Assembly (NCBI GenBank): GCA_044359055.1
Contig: JBIKMV010000067.1
Coordinates: forward strand, 1 to 13,023
Length of the DNA: 13,023 bases
DNA from: CAMDMI01 sp044359055
GTDB taxonomy: Bacteria > Bacteroidota > Bacteroidia > Cytophagales > Flexibacteraceae
Direction of reading: 5' to 3'
In this document: positions 1-7,682 of the stretch, piece by piece
Layout of the letters: each line of letters begins with the position of its first letter
Numbering within the stretch: the stretch's first letter is position 1
Notes under the pieces: model-generated
Databases searched by the model: none
What the model saw: the letters and a program-made list of their open reading frames with translations, nothing else
What the model was told of the DNA's origin: nothing
Program-made: the position numbers and the translations under genes

Positions 1-1
1 A

Positions 2-799
2 TTGGAAGCCTTGCCCCTGAAGATTTGGCTGCCCGCCCACGACAATCTCCCACTTATCGGACCTCTTTTGGCCTTAAAATCAACGGCTTATATTTTTTCT
101 TGGGCCGGAATGCTGTACGATTGCAGCATTCCCTTCCTGCTGATGTGGTCCCGAAGCCGGCCGTTGGCTTTCGCCCTTGTGGTAATTTTTCACCTGATAA
201 CAGGCATACTGTTTCAAATCGGTGTTTTTCCTGTGGTGATGATGGGGGCCGCTCTCGTGTTTTTTTCTGCTCCCTGGCACAGGAATTTGCTTTCATGGCT
301 GCGATTTATTCCTGCCGGATTTACCTCCGCACCCCTCCGGCCGGTAACCCAAAAAATCATTTTAGGCTTTCTGATCTTGTTTTTTGGTTTTCAAATTCTG
401 TTTCCATGGCGTTACCTGCTTTATCCGGGCAACATTTTTTTTACCGAACAAGGCTACCGGTTTTCTTGGCGGGTGATGCTGATGGAGAAAGCCGGGACTG
501 CTCAGTTTTATGTAAAGGACGGTAAAACGGGTAGAGAAGGCCTTGTGGTGAATTCAGATTTCCTGAATATCCATCAGGAAAAACAAATGGCTATGCAGCC
601 TGATATGATTCTTCAGTTTGCACATTTTCTGGGTGCTCACTATGCCGCCCGGGGCATGTCCAAGCCCCGGGTCAGGGCGGAGGTATATGTAACCCTCAAT
701 GGCAAGCCGGGTCGCTTGCTTATCAATCCGCATGCCGACCTGATGAAAGAGGAAGATGGTTGGGAGCATAAAAAATGGATCTTGCCTGATGAGAACTAG
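2..799 (+). CDS. HTTM-domain (vitamin K-dependent gamma-carboxylase-like) membrane protein, 3' part
   Basis: This is the C-terminal 265 residues of an inner-membrane protein whose start lies outside the window; the first codon is TTG, but the N-terminal helices of the family are missing. About four hydrophobic segments are visible (roughly residues 27-50, 54-71, 72-88 and 117-136), followed by a soluble domain. That domain carries motifs I recognise from bacterial HTTM/VKG_Carbox proteins: GYRFSWRVM (151-159), QPDMILQFAHFL (199-210) and AEVYVTLNGKP (226-236). The animal relatives carboxylate glutamate using vitamin K; the chemistry of the bacterial relatives is mostly unknown and carboxylation should not be assumed. 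The gene overlaps the following TonB-dependent receptor by 11 bases, which suggests coupled translation and a joint role. From memory, such HTTM genes in Bacteroidota often sit beside imelysin and FecA-like receptor genes, which would point to iron or another metal; imelysin is not in view here. Confidence 0.85.
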   Translation: MEALPLKIWLPAHDNLPLIGPLLALKSTAYIFSWAGMLYDCSIPFLLMWSRSRPLAFALVVIFHLITGILFQIGVFPVVMMGAALVFFSAPWHRNLLSWLRFIPAGFTSAPLRPVTQKIILGFLILFFGFQILFPWRYLLYPGNIFFTEQGYRFSWRVMLMEKAGTAQFYVKDGKTGREGLVVNSDFLNIHQEKQMAMQPDMILQFAHFLGAHYAARGMSKPRVRAEVYVTLNGKPGRLLINPHADLMKEEDGWEHKKWILPDEN

Positions 800-3227
800 C
801 CTTTGGTTTTTGGTCTTTGTTTTAGTCGTCAGCACCGGGGCATGGGCTCAGCGGGCTAAACTGTCTTGCCGGGTGCTGGATTCAGAGGGTCGGGGCATTC
901 CCTTTGCCGTACTGATGCTGGATAATAATATGGGAGAAGGCCGCTGCGATTCCCTTGGGCGTTTTGTTTTTTCCGGCATTCCTCAGGGTTCTTACAGGCT
1001 TCGGGCTTTTGCCTCAGGCTATTTGCCAAAAGAATTGCCGCTGAAGGTAAACCTTCTCTTTCAGGAATTTGAAATCACTTTAACTGACAGAGCAAAAAAT
1101 CTTGATGAAGTGCAGATTACAGATCTTTATAATCAGGAGTCGGGTATGCTGCAATTGAAATCTGTTGACCGGTTTGGCATTTATGAGGGCCGTAAATCTG
1201 AGGTGGTGGTTATGAAAAACACTGCTGCCAACCTAGCTACCAATAATCCCCGTCAGGTTTTTGGAAAGGTAACCGGCCTTCACATCTGGGAAAGCGACGG
1301 AGCCGGGCTGCAACTTGGGGTCGGGGGTCGGGGTTTGAGTCCCAACAGAACGGCAAACTTCAATGTAAGGCAAAACGGTTATGACATTTCTGCAGATGCT
1401 TTGGGCTATCCCGAAAGTTATTATACACCGCCTGCGGAGGCGCTGGAGCGCATTGAAATTGTACGGGGTGCAGCCTCCCTTCAGTATGGAAGCCAGTTTG
1501 GTGGTCTTTTGAATTTCCGATTCAAAAGGGGACCGGCCGATAAAAAATGGGAATATACATCTCGTCAGACAGCCGGAGCCAGGGGATTTTTCAACTCATT
1601 TCACAGCCTTGGCGGGACCATTGCAAAAGGAAAACTTCAATATTTTACCTATTGTCAGTACAAAAGGGGAGACGGCTTCCGACCCAATTCTTCCTTTGAA
1701 TATGGAAACGGATTTCTGGCATTGGATTTCAGGATACACGACAAGCTCAGGCTTGAACTTGAAATAACCAAAATGGGCTATCTCGCCAGGCAGCCCGGAG
1801 GCCTGACCGATAAAAATTTTGAGGAAAACCCCTGGCAATCATTCAGAAGCCGGAACTGGTTTGCTGTAGACTGGAATCTGCTTGCCCTGCATGCAACCTA
1901 CAGATTCAATGCAAGTACGCAATTGAATATCAGAAACTTCGGCCTTCTTGCCTACAGAAAATCTTTGGGCAACATGGAGCGGATCAATGTTGTGGACTTT
2001 GGAGGCAACCGCAGTCTGATAGAAGGCAGGTTTGCCAATATCGGCAACGAAACCCGTGTTCTGCACAGGTATCAGGCGGGCCGGCAAACCCAGGTTCTGC
2101 TTGCGGGTTTCCGATTGTACAGGGGTTCCACCACGGCAGTGCAGGGCGATGCCGGAACCGGAATCGGTCCTGATTTTCAATTGATAAACCCCGGAAACCC
2201 CGAAAATTCAGATTACCGCTTTCCAAATCTGAATGCCGCCCTTTTTGCCGAACATATTTTCAGATTCAGTGAAAAATGGAGCCTGACCCCGGGTCTTCGC
2301 TGGGAATTTGCTGAGACGGGCGCTTTGGGATTTTATAACATCCGCACCATGGACGGGGCCGGCAATTTGATTGCCAATCAAAAAAAAGAGGAGGAAAAAT
2401 TCAGGAGCCGCTCTTTTTTATTGGCAGGAATGGGCCTGGCCTACAAGGCCGACTCACTTATTGAGGCCTATGCAAATTTCTCTCAGAACTACAGGGCCAT
2501 CAATTTCAGTGATTTGCGCATTGTTAATCCCAATTTTGTGGTCGATTCTCTGATCCGGGACGAGCGGGGTTTTACCGCAGATTTGGGCATCAGGGGCAGG
2601 AGGGAAGGGAAATTTGCCTTTGAACTTACGGCCTTCTGCCTGTATTATCAAGGAAAAATAGGACAGATATTGCGTGCCGACCGACCACCGCTTTTCAACG
2701 ATTACCGCTACAGGGGCAACATATCAGATGCCCTCAATGTGGGCCTTGAATGTTTCGGTGAGATAGAACTGCTGGACTGGCTTCACCCGTTAAAACCTTC
2801 TGAACAAAGGTGGCGGTTGTCTGCCTTCATCAACTTTGCCTGGGTAGATGCCCGTTATATAGCAACCCGGGACCCCTCCATTCTGAATAAAAAAGTAGAA
2901 ATGGTTCCGCCCTATATGCTCCGTACGGGTTTTAATATCAGGAAAAGGAATTTTGCTTTCAATATCCAGCTTTCGCAGGTAGGCAGCCATTTCTCAGATG
3001 CCACCAATGCCATGCGCTCTGCCACAGCTGTAGAGGGTATTATTCCGGCCTACAGGGTGGTGGATGTAACGGCTAGATACGGATTGGGTAAACTCTTTAT
3101 GGAAGCCAGCCTTAACAATGCGCTGAATGCCAAATACTTTACCCGAAGGGCAGAGTCTTATCCCGGACCTGGCATTTTGCCGTCAGACGGCAGAGCCTGG
3201 TACATTACATTAGGCTTAAGGATATAA
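789..3227 (+). CDS. TonB-dependent outer-membrane receptor, FecA-like
   Basis: An 812-residue outer-membrane active transporter driven by TonB-ExbBD. I start it at the ATG at 789, because this gives a clean signal peptide (residues 1-20, cleavage after AWA before Q21) and overlaps the stop of the HTTM gene by 11 bases; an earlier in-frame start at 756 would put polar residues before the signal. After the signal come a carboxypeptidase-regulatory-like beta domain (about 22-100), a possible TonB-box stretch DEVQIT (106-111), a plug (about 130-250, with RIEIVRGAASLQYGSQFGG at 221-239) and a 22-strand-type barrel to the terminal GLRI. The plug resembles receptors annotated as Fe(3+)-dicitrate (FecA) type in Bacteroidota. 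The ligand cannot be read from the sequence; an iron chelate is the best guess. There is no SusD partner. It probably shares an operon with the HTTM gene, and its transcription probably ends near the hairpin at 3273-3302. Confidence 0.93.
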   Translation: MRTSLWFLVFVLVVSTGAWAQRAKLSCRVLDSEGRGIPFAVLMLDNNMGEGRCDSLGRFVFSGIPQGSYRLRAFASGYLPKELPLKVNLLFQEFEITLTDRAKNLDEVQITDLYNQESGMLQLKSVDRFGIYEGRKSEVVVMKNTAANLATNNPRQVFGKVTGLHIWESDGAGLQLGVGGRGLSPNRTANFNVRQNGYDISADALGYPESYYTPPAEALERIEIVRGAASLQYGSQFGGLLNFRFKRGPADKKWEYTSRQTAGARGFFNSFHSLGGTIAKGKLQYFTYCQYKRGDGFRPNSSFEYGNGFLALDFRIHDKLRLELEITKMGYLARQPGGLTDKNFEENPWQSFRSRNWFAVDWNLLALHATYRFNASTQLNIRNFGLLAYRKSLGNMERINVVDFGGNRSLIEGRFANIGNETRVLHRYQAGRQTQVLLAGFRLYRGSTTAVQGDAGTGIGPDFQLINPGNPENSDYRFPNLNAALFAEHIFRFSEKWSLTPGLRWEFAETGALGFYNIRTMDGAGNLIANQKKEEEKFRSRSFLLAGMGLAYKADSLIEAYANFSQNYRAINFSDLRIVNPNFVVDSLIRDERGFTADLGIRGRREGKFAFELTAFCLYYQGKIGQILRADRPPLFNDYRYRGNISDALNVGLECFGEIELLDWLHPLKPSEQRWRLSAFINFAWVDARYIATRDPSILNKKVEMVPPYMLRTGFNIRKRNFAFNIQLSQVGSHFSDATNAMRSATAVEGIIPAYRVVDVTARYGLGKLFMEASLNNALNAKYFTRRAESYPGPGILPSDGRAWYITLGLRI

Positions 3228-3272
3228 TGCACTTTAATTCAGAGTCATAAAACTCCGAATTGGTACAGCCTT

Positions 3273-3302
3273 CAGGAAAATCCTACACTCAGGATTTTTC
3301 TG
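3273..3302. terminator. Hairpin between convergent genes, possible bidirectional terminator
   Basis: A 12-base-pair stem with one G:T pair (arms 3273-3284 and 3291-3302) closes a six-base loop, ACACTC. The core AAAATCCT/AGGATTTT is perfect. It lies 45 bases after the receptor stop and covers the last codons of the minus-strand small gene. The T runs form part of the stem, so it is not a textbook terminator; its position between convergent genes is the main argument. Confidence 0.45.
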
Positions 3303-3540
3303 CTGTTGCTTCAACAGGCTGGAGGGCTTTTTTTCTTTTCCGGCCGACCAATTTGCTGACATCTTCTTTTACTTTACCCTTCATTTTCAGCTTTTTAGCA
3401 AACCTTTTGGTAAGCTTGTCTGCTGCTTTTTCAACCGACCTGGAAATTTTTCCTGCGGCCTTTTCGTCAATTGTATTGAGCGTGATGTTGATGCTGGTAA
3501 TCAGCATAGATTGGATTTCTTTTCGCAGTGCTTTTTTCAT
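3289..3540 (-). CDS. Small lysine-rich protein of unknown function
   Basis: An 83-residue protein starting at an ATG (3540-3538) with AAAAAGGA a few bases upstream, one of the few Shine-Dalgarno-like sequences in the window. I do not recognise the family. It has 19 lysines and 5 arginines against 9 acidic residues, with no cysteine, no signal peptide and no obvious membrane segment. The pattern looks like an N-terminal helix (residues 1-25), an amphipathic lysine-rich middle (about 27-60) and a very basic GRKRKK patch near residues 66-71. The composition would suit binding to nucleic acid or ribosomes, but that is inference only. It stands alone on the minus strand, convergent with the receptor gene and divergent from the GH3 gene. 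The long open frame, plausible ribosome-binding site and protein-like composition support a real gene. Confidence 0.65.
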   Translation of the reverse strand: MKKALRKEIQSMLITSINITLNTIDEKAAGKISRSVEKAADKLTKRFAKKLKMKGKVKEDVSKLVGRKRKKALQPVEATAEKS

Positions 3541-3571
3541 AGTCCTTTTTCAATGAACTGCAATGTTAAAT

Positions 3572-3585
3572 AATTGTTAACAATT
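3572..3585. promoter_or_regulatory. Perfect 14-base palindrome, candidate operator upstream of the small gene
   Basis: AATTGTTAACAATT reads the same on both strands. It begins 31 bases upstream of the minus-strand ATG at 3540, in the position expected for a promoter or operator. The element TGTTAA also occurs 11 bases away (3564-3569 and 3575-3580), about one helical turn, so a repressor site is possible. On the minus strand a weak promoter-like TAACATTG overlaps this area. No known regulator is matched. Confidence 0.35.
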
Positions 3586-3598
3586 TTTGGTGCAGTTT

Positions 3599-3634
3599 TT
3601 TAAAAAAATAAGGGTTTCTTTGGCCTGAAACCCT
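3599..3634 (-). terminator. Minus-strand terminator-like hairpin with T tract, possible attenuator
   Basis: Arms AGGGTTTC (3611-3618) and GAAACCCT (3627-3634) form a perfect 8-base-pair stem with an 8-base loop. Read on the minus strand, the stem is followed directly by TATTTTTTTA, the layout of an intrinsic terminator. No recognised minus-strand gene lies upstream of it. It therefore either ends a small RNA or antisense transcript starting near the GH3 promoter, or acts in the leader of the small gene if that gene's promoter lies beyond 3640. I cannot tell which. Confidence 0.45.
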
Positions 3635-3702
3635 GGATTGAATCATCAAAGCTTTTTTTGAAAAATATGCACCGCAAAAAACAGGAATGCCATATGGCTT
3701 TC

Positions 3703-3710
3703 TAAATTTG
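3703..3710 (+). promoter_or_regulatory. Bacteroidota-type -7 promoter box for the GH3 gene
   Basis: TAAATTTG matches the TAnnTTTG consensus of Bacteroidota primary-sigma promoters exactly. Transcription would start near 3717, giving a leader of about 65 bases before the GTG start at 3781. I see no convincing TTTG-type -33 box at the right distance. Confidence 0.45.
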
Positions 3711-3735
3711 CCCCTTTCTGCCAAATCCCGGCCCC

Positions 3736-3750
3736 TGACCAATCTGGTCA
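3736..3750. promoter_or_regulatory. Inverted repeat in the GH3 leader
   Basis: TGACCA and TGGTCA flank ATC as a perfect 15-base inverted repeat just downstream of the predicted transcription start. An overlapping alternative pairs CCAAT (3739-3743) with ATTGG (3750-3754). Either could be an operator half-site pair or a small leader RNA structure. Confidence 0.35.
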
Positions 3751-3780
3751 TTGGCAAATGGATTTTTCAGTTTTCCAGAA

Positions 3781-6700
3781 GTGAACAATAAAAAAACCAC
3801 CCTTCAATTGAGCACCCGCCTTATTCAGGCAGTCTTATTGATTTTCTGCCTTCCGGCGTTACGGATTTTGGCCCAACCCGGAAAAGAATCATTTGCCTGG
3901 GCCGATTCGCTCTATCATGCGCTGACGCCGAAAGAGCGGATGGGACAACTTTTTATGGTGGCGGCTTACAGTAACAAAGGTCCTGAACATCAGGCAGAAA
4001 TAGAAAAGCTGATTAGGGAGAATCACATCGGTGGGCTCATCTTCTTTCAGGGTGGTCCGGGAAGGCAGGCAAGGCTTACCAATCGCTATCAGGATATCTC
4101 CAAAATTCCACTTTGGATTGGGATGGATGCCGAATGGGGCCTGGGTATGCGGCTGGACTCAACCCAGAATTTCCCCAGACAAATGACCCTCGGAGCCCTT
4201 CAGGATGTTTCTAAAATCAGGAAAATGGGTGAAATTCTGGGCAGGCAGTGCAAAAGGCTGGGAGTTCAGATCAGTTTTTCCCCCGTTGTGGATGTTAACA
4301 GTAATCCTTCAAATCCGGTAATCGGTTACCGGGCTTTCAGTGAAGACCGCGAATCGGTGGCCGAAAGGGGCTCTGCATATATGAAAGGCCTCCAGAGTCA
4401 GCACATCATAGCTGTGGGGAAGCATTTTCCCGGACACGGCGATGCCGATGCCGATTCGCACTACGATTTGCCGGTCATCAAAAGGAGTAAATTTGATCTG
4501 GAAAGCATAGAATATCATCCTTTCAGAAGGTTAATCCGGGATTCTGTATGTGGCATTATGGTGGCCCATCTGAGTGTACCCGCATTGGATAACAGTCCCG
4601 GAATTCCCACCAGTATTTCCCGGAAGGTAGTGACGGGAATTTTAAAAGAACAACTAGATTTTGATGGACTAATTTTTACAGACGCCCTGAATATGAAGGG
4701 ATTGAGTAAGTTTTTTGGTCCGGGTGAAGCCGATGTAAAAGCCCTGCTTGCAGGCAATGATGTGCTGCTTTTTCCTGAAAATGTACCCAAAGCCATCGCC
4801 ATGATTGAGGCCGCTCTGGCAAACCGGCAGATCCGATGGAAGGAACTCGAAAAGCGGATTAAAAAAATTCTTGCCTATAAACACTGGGCCGGTTTGAAAA
4901 CGGCAACTGCAATAGATACCCGGAACCTCTGGGAAGATCTTAACCGGAAAGAGGATAAAATTTTCATCAAAAACCTGTATGCAGAGGCCATTACCATTAT
5001 CAAAAACAGAAAAAAACTGATTCCTTTCCGGGCTCTGGACTCCATGCAGCTGGCTTCGGTGCTTGTAGGCACAGACCAGCAAAAAAATGGATTTCAGAAA
5101 GCGCTGAGCCAATATGCCCCCTTCGAACATTTTCAGATTCCAGACAAGGCCTCCAAAGAAAAATACACCGAAGTATTGTCAAGGCTGGAGGGTAAAACGG
5201 TAGTAATCGGCCTGGCCAAGCTCAGCAATGTGCACAGCAAGAAATACAACATCAGCCCCGAGGCTGAAGATTTTATCCGGGAGTTGTCTAAGAAGTGTGA
5301 AACCGTTGTGGTTCATTTCGGAAATGCCTACAGTACAGGAATTACTGAATTTGTGCCGCATTTGTTGCTTGCCTACGAGTGGAATGAATTTACCCAAAAT
5401 CTTGTTCCTGAGGTGCTATTCGGTGCCATTCAGGCCAAAGGAAAAATGCCGGTTTCGGCAGGCACCACCATAAAATACGGAATTGGATTTGCCACTCCTG
5501 AAGTGGAGAGGCTGCGCTTTTCAGAACCTGAAGAGGAGGGTATGCAAAGCGAGTGGTTTGCCCGGATTGACAGCTTTGCCAATCACATTGTGGCAAGTAA
5601 AATGACTCCCGGATGCCAGATTCTGGTTGCGAAAAATGGGGCTGTGGTTTATCAGAAAGGATTTGGATTCCAAACCTATGACTCGCTTGTTCCGGTTTCA
5701 CCGGAAACCATATATGATCTGGCCTCTGTAACCAAGGTGGCAGCAACCCTGCAGGGACTGATGTATCTCCATGAAAGGGGTCGTGTAAATCTTTGGGACA
5801 AAGCTTCGGACTATCTTCCGGAACTGAAGGGAAGCAACAAAGAAAATCTGGTGATTGCCGAAATATTGGTGCATCAGGCAGGCCTTCAGCCCTTTATTCC
5901 CTACTGGAAGCGAACCATGAAAAACCTGAGCGTTAAAGAAGTTTATTATTGTGACGAGCGGGATCAATGGTTTGATACCGAGGTAGTTCCCGGTATGTAT
6001 GCCATGAAAACAATGGAAGACAGCCTTTGGAATTGGATTATCAAATCGGACCTTCTTGAAAAAAATAAAGCCGGAACCTTTGATTATAAATATTCAGATA
6101 TTGGATTTTACATTCTCAAACAGCTCGTCGAAAGGATTACCCACGAACCCATAGACCAGTTTCTGGACCGCCAATATTACCGTCCACTCGGGCTGGAAAG
6201 ACTCTGTTTTAAACCCAAAAGGTATTTTACCGAAACAGAAATTGCACCTACAGAAGAAGACACCCTCTTCAGAAAAAGTCTGGTGAGGGGCAATGTCCAT
6301 GATCCCGGTGCAGCCATGTTTGGTGGGGTAGGAGGTCATGCCGGCCTTTTCGGTAACGCTCTGAGCCTGGCCATTCTCATGCAGATGAACCTGAATTATG
6401 GCTACTATGGTGGAAAATACTATCATCTTCCCCATACGGTTTCTCTTTTCAGTCAGAGGCCATTTCCCAGAAATAGGAGGGGCCTGGGATGGGACAAACC
6501 CTATCTCTGGTCTAAGGACGGACCTACATCCAACTATTGCTCCAAAGAAACCTATGGACATTCAGGCTTCACAGGAACATGCGTTTGGGTTGATCCGAAA
6601 TACAAACTCATTTTTGTATTTCTCTCCAACCGTGTTTATCCGGATCCGGAAAACAGCAAGCTGATAAAAAACAACATCCGGCCCAGAATTCATGATATGG

Positions 6701-6783
6701 TGTACATGGCCATGGGCAATCCGGAAATTTTTTCAAGACGAGATACATTGCCAGATACAAACACCAATGAACAAAAACGATGA
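3781..6783 (+). CDS. Secreted GH3 glycosidase fused to a beta-lactamase-fold serine hydrolase
   Basis: A 1000-residue exported protein with two catalytic modules. The GTG start at 3781 gives a short basic N-terminus and a signal peptide ending near residue 31 (RILAQ); a TTG at 3751 is the alternative. The GH3 domain (about 38-375) has the NagZ-like loop KHFPGHG (214-220) followed by DSH (225-227), the Asp-His pair used as acid/base in NagZ enzymes, and the nucleophile region FTDALNM with Asp301. This points to beta-N-acetylglucosaminidase activity, probably on peptidoglycan fragments. A GH3 C-terminal-like domain (about 395-570) follows. The second module (about 590-975) has the SxxK motif SVTK (649-652), YSD (771-773) and HSGFTG (927-932), typical of serine esterases or peptidases of the beta-lactamase/PBP fold; its substrate is unknown. 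This domain order and length recur in Bacteroidota. Its 3' end overlaps the next gene by 17 bases. Confidence 0.93.
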   Translation: MNNKKTTLQLSTRLIQAVLLIFCLPALRILAQPGKESFAWADSLYHALTPKERMGQLFMVAAYSNKGPEHQAEIEKLIRENHIGGLIFFQGGPGRQARLTNRYQDISKIPLWIGMDAEWGLGMRLDSTQNFPRQMTLGALQDVSKIRKMGEILGRQCKRLGVQISFSPVVDVNSNPSNPVIGYRAFSEDRESVAERGSAYMKGLQSQHIIAVGKHFPGHGDADADSHYDLPVIKRSKFDLESIEYHPFRRLIRDSVCGIMVAHLSVPALDNSPGIPTSISRKVVTGILKEQLDFDGLIFTDALNMKGLSKFFGPGEADVKALLAGNDVLLFPENVPKAIAMIEAALANRQIRWKELEKRIKKILAYKHWAGLKTATAIDTRNLWEDLNRKEDKIFIKNLYAEAITIIKNRKKLIPFRALDSMQLASVLVGTDQQKNGFQKALSQYAPFEHFQIPDKASKEKYTEVLSRLEGKTVVIGLAKLSNVHSKKYNISPEAEDFIRELSKKCETVVVHFGNAYSTGITEFVPHLLLAYEWNEFTQNLVPEVLFGAIQAKGKMPVSAGTTIKYGIGFATPEVERLRFSEPEEEGMQSEWFARIDSFANHIVASKMTPGCQILVAKNGAVVYQKGFGFQTYDSLVPVSPETIYDLASVTKVAATLQGLMYLHERGRVNLWDKASDYLPELKGSNKENLVIAEILVHQAGLQPFIPYWKRTMKNLSVKEVYYCDERDQWFDTEVVPGMYAMKTMEDSLWNWIIKSDLLEKNKAGTFDYKYSDIGFYILKQLVERITHEPIDQFLDRQYYRPLGLERLCFKPKRYFTETEIAPTEEDTLFRKSLVRGNVHDPGAAMFGGVGGHAGLFGNALSLAILMQMNLNYGYYGGKYYHLPHTVSLFSQRPFPRNRRGLGWDKPYLWSKDGPTSNYCSKETYGHSGFTGTCVWVDPKYKLIFVFLSNRVYPDPENSKLIKNNIRPRIHDMVYMAMGNPEIFSRRDTLPDTNTNEQKR

Positions 6784-7570
6784 ACTGGTAGATAAGCTTC
6801 TGAATAGCAGGCGACTAAGTCCAGGAAAAGATCTTCATCCCGGGATTCTGGATGAATTTCTTGCCCGTGGCTGGTACCGTACCGGGCATTCTCTTTTTTC
6901 AGTTGACCATATTTTTCTGAATGATACCTACCTGCGGGTAATATGGCTCCGCTTCAGGCTTCATACCTTTGAATTCGGGAAAAAGCAAAAAGAGGTACTG
7001 CGGAAAAATGCAGGTTTTTCTCTGGAAATCAAGCCCCTTAATCTTTCTGAAGAACATGAAGAATTGTATGACCAGTACCGGCAAAGCATCCGATTCGAAG
7101 GATGTTCCAGTGCTACCGCTTTTTTGCATGGCTGTCCGCCTTTTGTAAAAAAGCCCGATACGATTTTTCCTTCCCGTATGATGGAAGTCAGGGACGGGGA
7201 AAAGCTGATAGCCTTAGGTGTGTTCGATCGGGGAATCGAAAGCTTATCGGGAATACTGAACTTCTTTCATCCCGATTACAGCAGATATAGCCCCGGTAAG
7301 TTTCTCATGCTCAAAAAGATAGAACTAGGAATAAGCCTTGGAATGCCATACTATTACCCGGGATATGTTACGGTGGATTTTCCAAAGTTTGATTACAAAT
7401 TCTGGCCGGGTAAGGATTATGTTGAATTATTTGACCCCCTTCAGAACCGTTGGCTTGAATACAAACCCCAGCTTGTAGAACTGATGGCCCTTTTTCAGCA
7501 TCAGGAACTGATGAAAACAGGAAGCCGTTACTCGGAAGTAGATCTGGATCACAACCTCATCTGTATGTAG
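6767..7570 (+). CDS. Arginyl-tRNA-protein transferase family protein lacking the cysteine cluster
   Basis: A 267-residue cytoplasmic protein starting at the ATG at 6767, inside the end of the GH3 gene (17-base overlap), which suggests coupled translation. The C-terminal half aligns by eye with the acyltransferase (GNAT-like) domain of ATE/Bpt enzymes: SGILNFFHPDYSRYSPGKF (161-179), KIELGISLGMPYYYPGY (184-200) and FDYKFWPG (208-215) correspond to the family's FYDPD..RRSLGT, IE.A..LGLPYVYLGYWI and MDYKA.F.P. The N-terminal half also matches (ILDEFLARGWYRTG, 27-40, and KEVLRKNAG, 75-83), but the CPYLPxR and CPGCRAC cysteine segments of true ATE enzymes are absent; SLFSVDHIFLNDTY sits where CPGCRAC would be. 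True family members add Arg or Leu from tRNA to protein N-termini. Whether this one does so is uncertain; it may have another acceptor. Confidence 0.78.
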   Translation: MNKNDELVDKLLNSRRLSPGKDLHPGILDEFLARGWYRTGHSLFSVDHIFLNDTYLRVIWLRFRLHTFEFGKKQKEVLRKNAGFSLEIKPLNLSEEHEELYDQYRQSIRFEGCSSATAFLHGCPPFVKKPDTIFPSRMMEVRDGEKLIALGVFDRGIESLSGILNFFHPDYSRYSPGKFLMLKKIELGISLGMPYYYPGYVTVDFPKFDYKFWPGKDYVELFDPLQNRWLEYKPQLVELMALFQHQELMKTGSRYSEVDLDHNLICM

Positions 7571-7682
7571 GAAAAGGCAAAGCTGATTCCCGAACATGAT
7601 ATGTCCGTTTTCTTAATGCAAGACAAGTAACCTGAAAACAATATTGTCCGGACCGCTTTCATCCATTTGGTTTGTACAAAAT

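Noticed and set aside
3566..3757. 63-codon minus-strand open frame upstream of the small lysine-rich gene
   Set aside because: It spans the palindrome, the terminator-like hairpin and the GH3 promoter box, has no ribosome-binding site, and its product has no recognisable features.
4439..4456. GATGCC tandem repeat in the GH3 gene
   Set aside because: It encodes the DADADS part of the conserved catalytic loop; two copies are explained by the protein sequence.
6091..6099. YSD instead of YxN in the beta-lactamase module of the GH3 fusion
   Set aside because: YSD followed by an aliphatic/aromatic stretch is common in beta-lactamase-fold esterases of this class, so it is not evidence of inactivation.
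7571..7682. Promoter or Fur box upstream of the second receptor
   Set aside because: No TAnnTTTG match and no long AT-rich inverted repeat were found; GTCCGGAC at 7646-7653 is only an 8-base palindrome.
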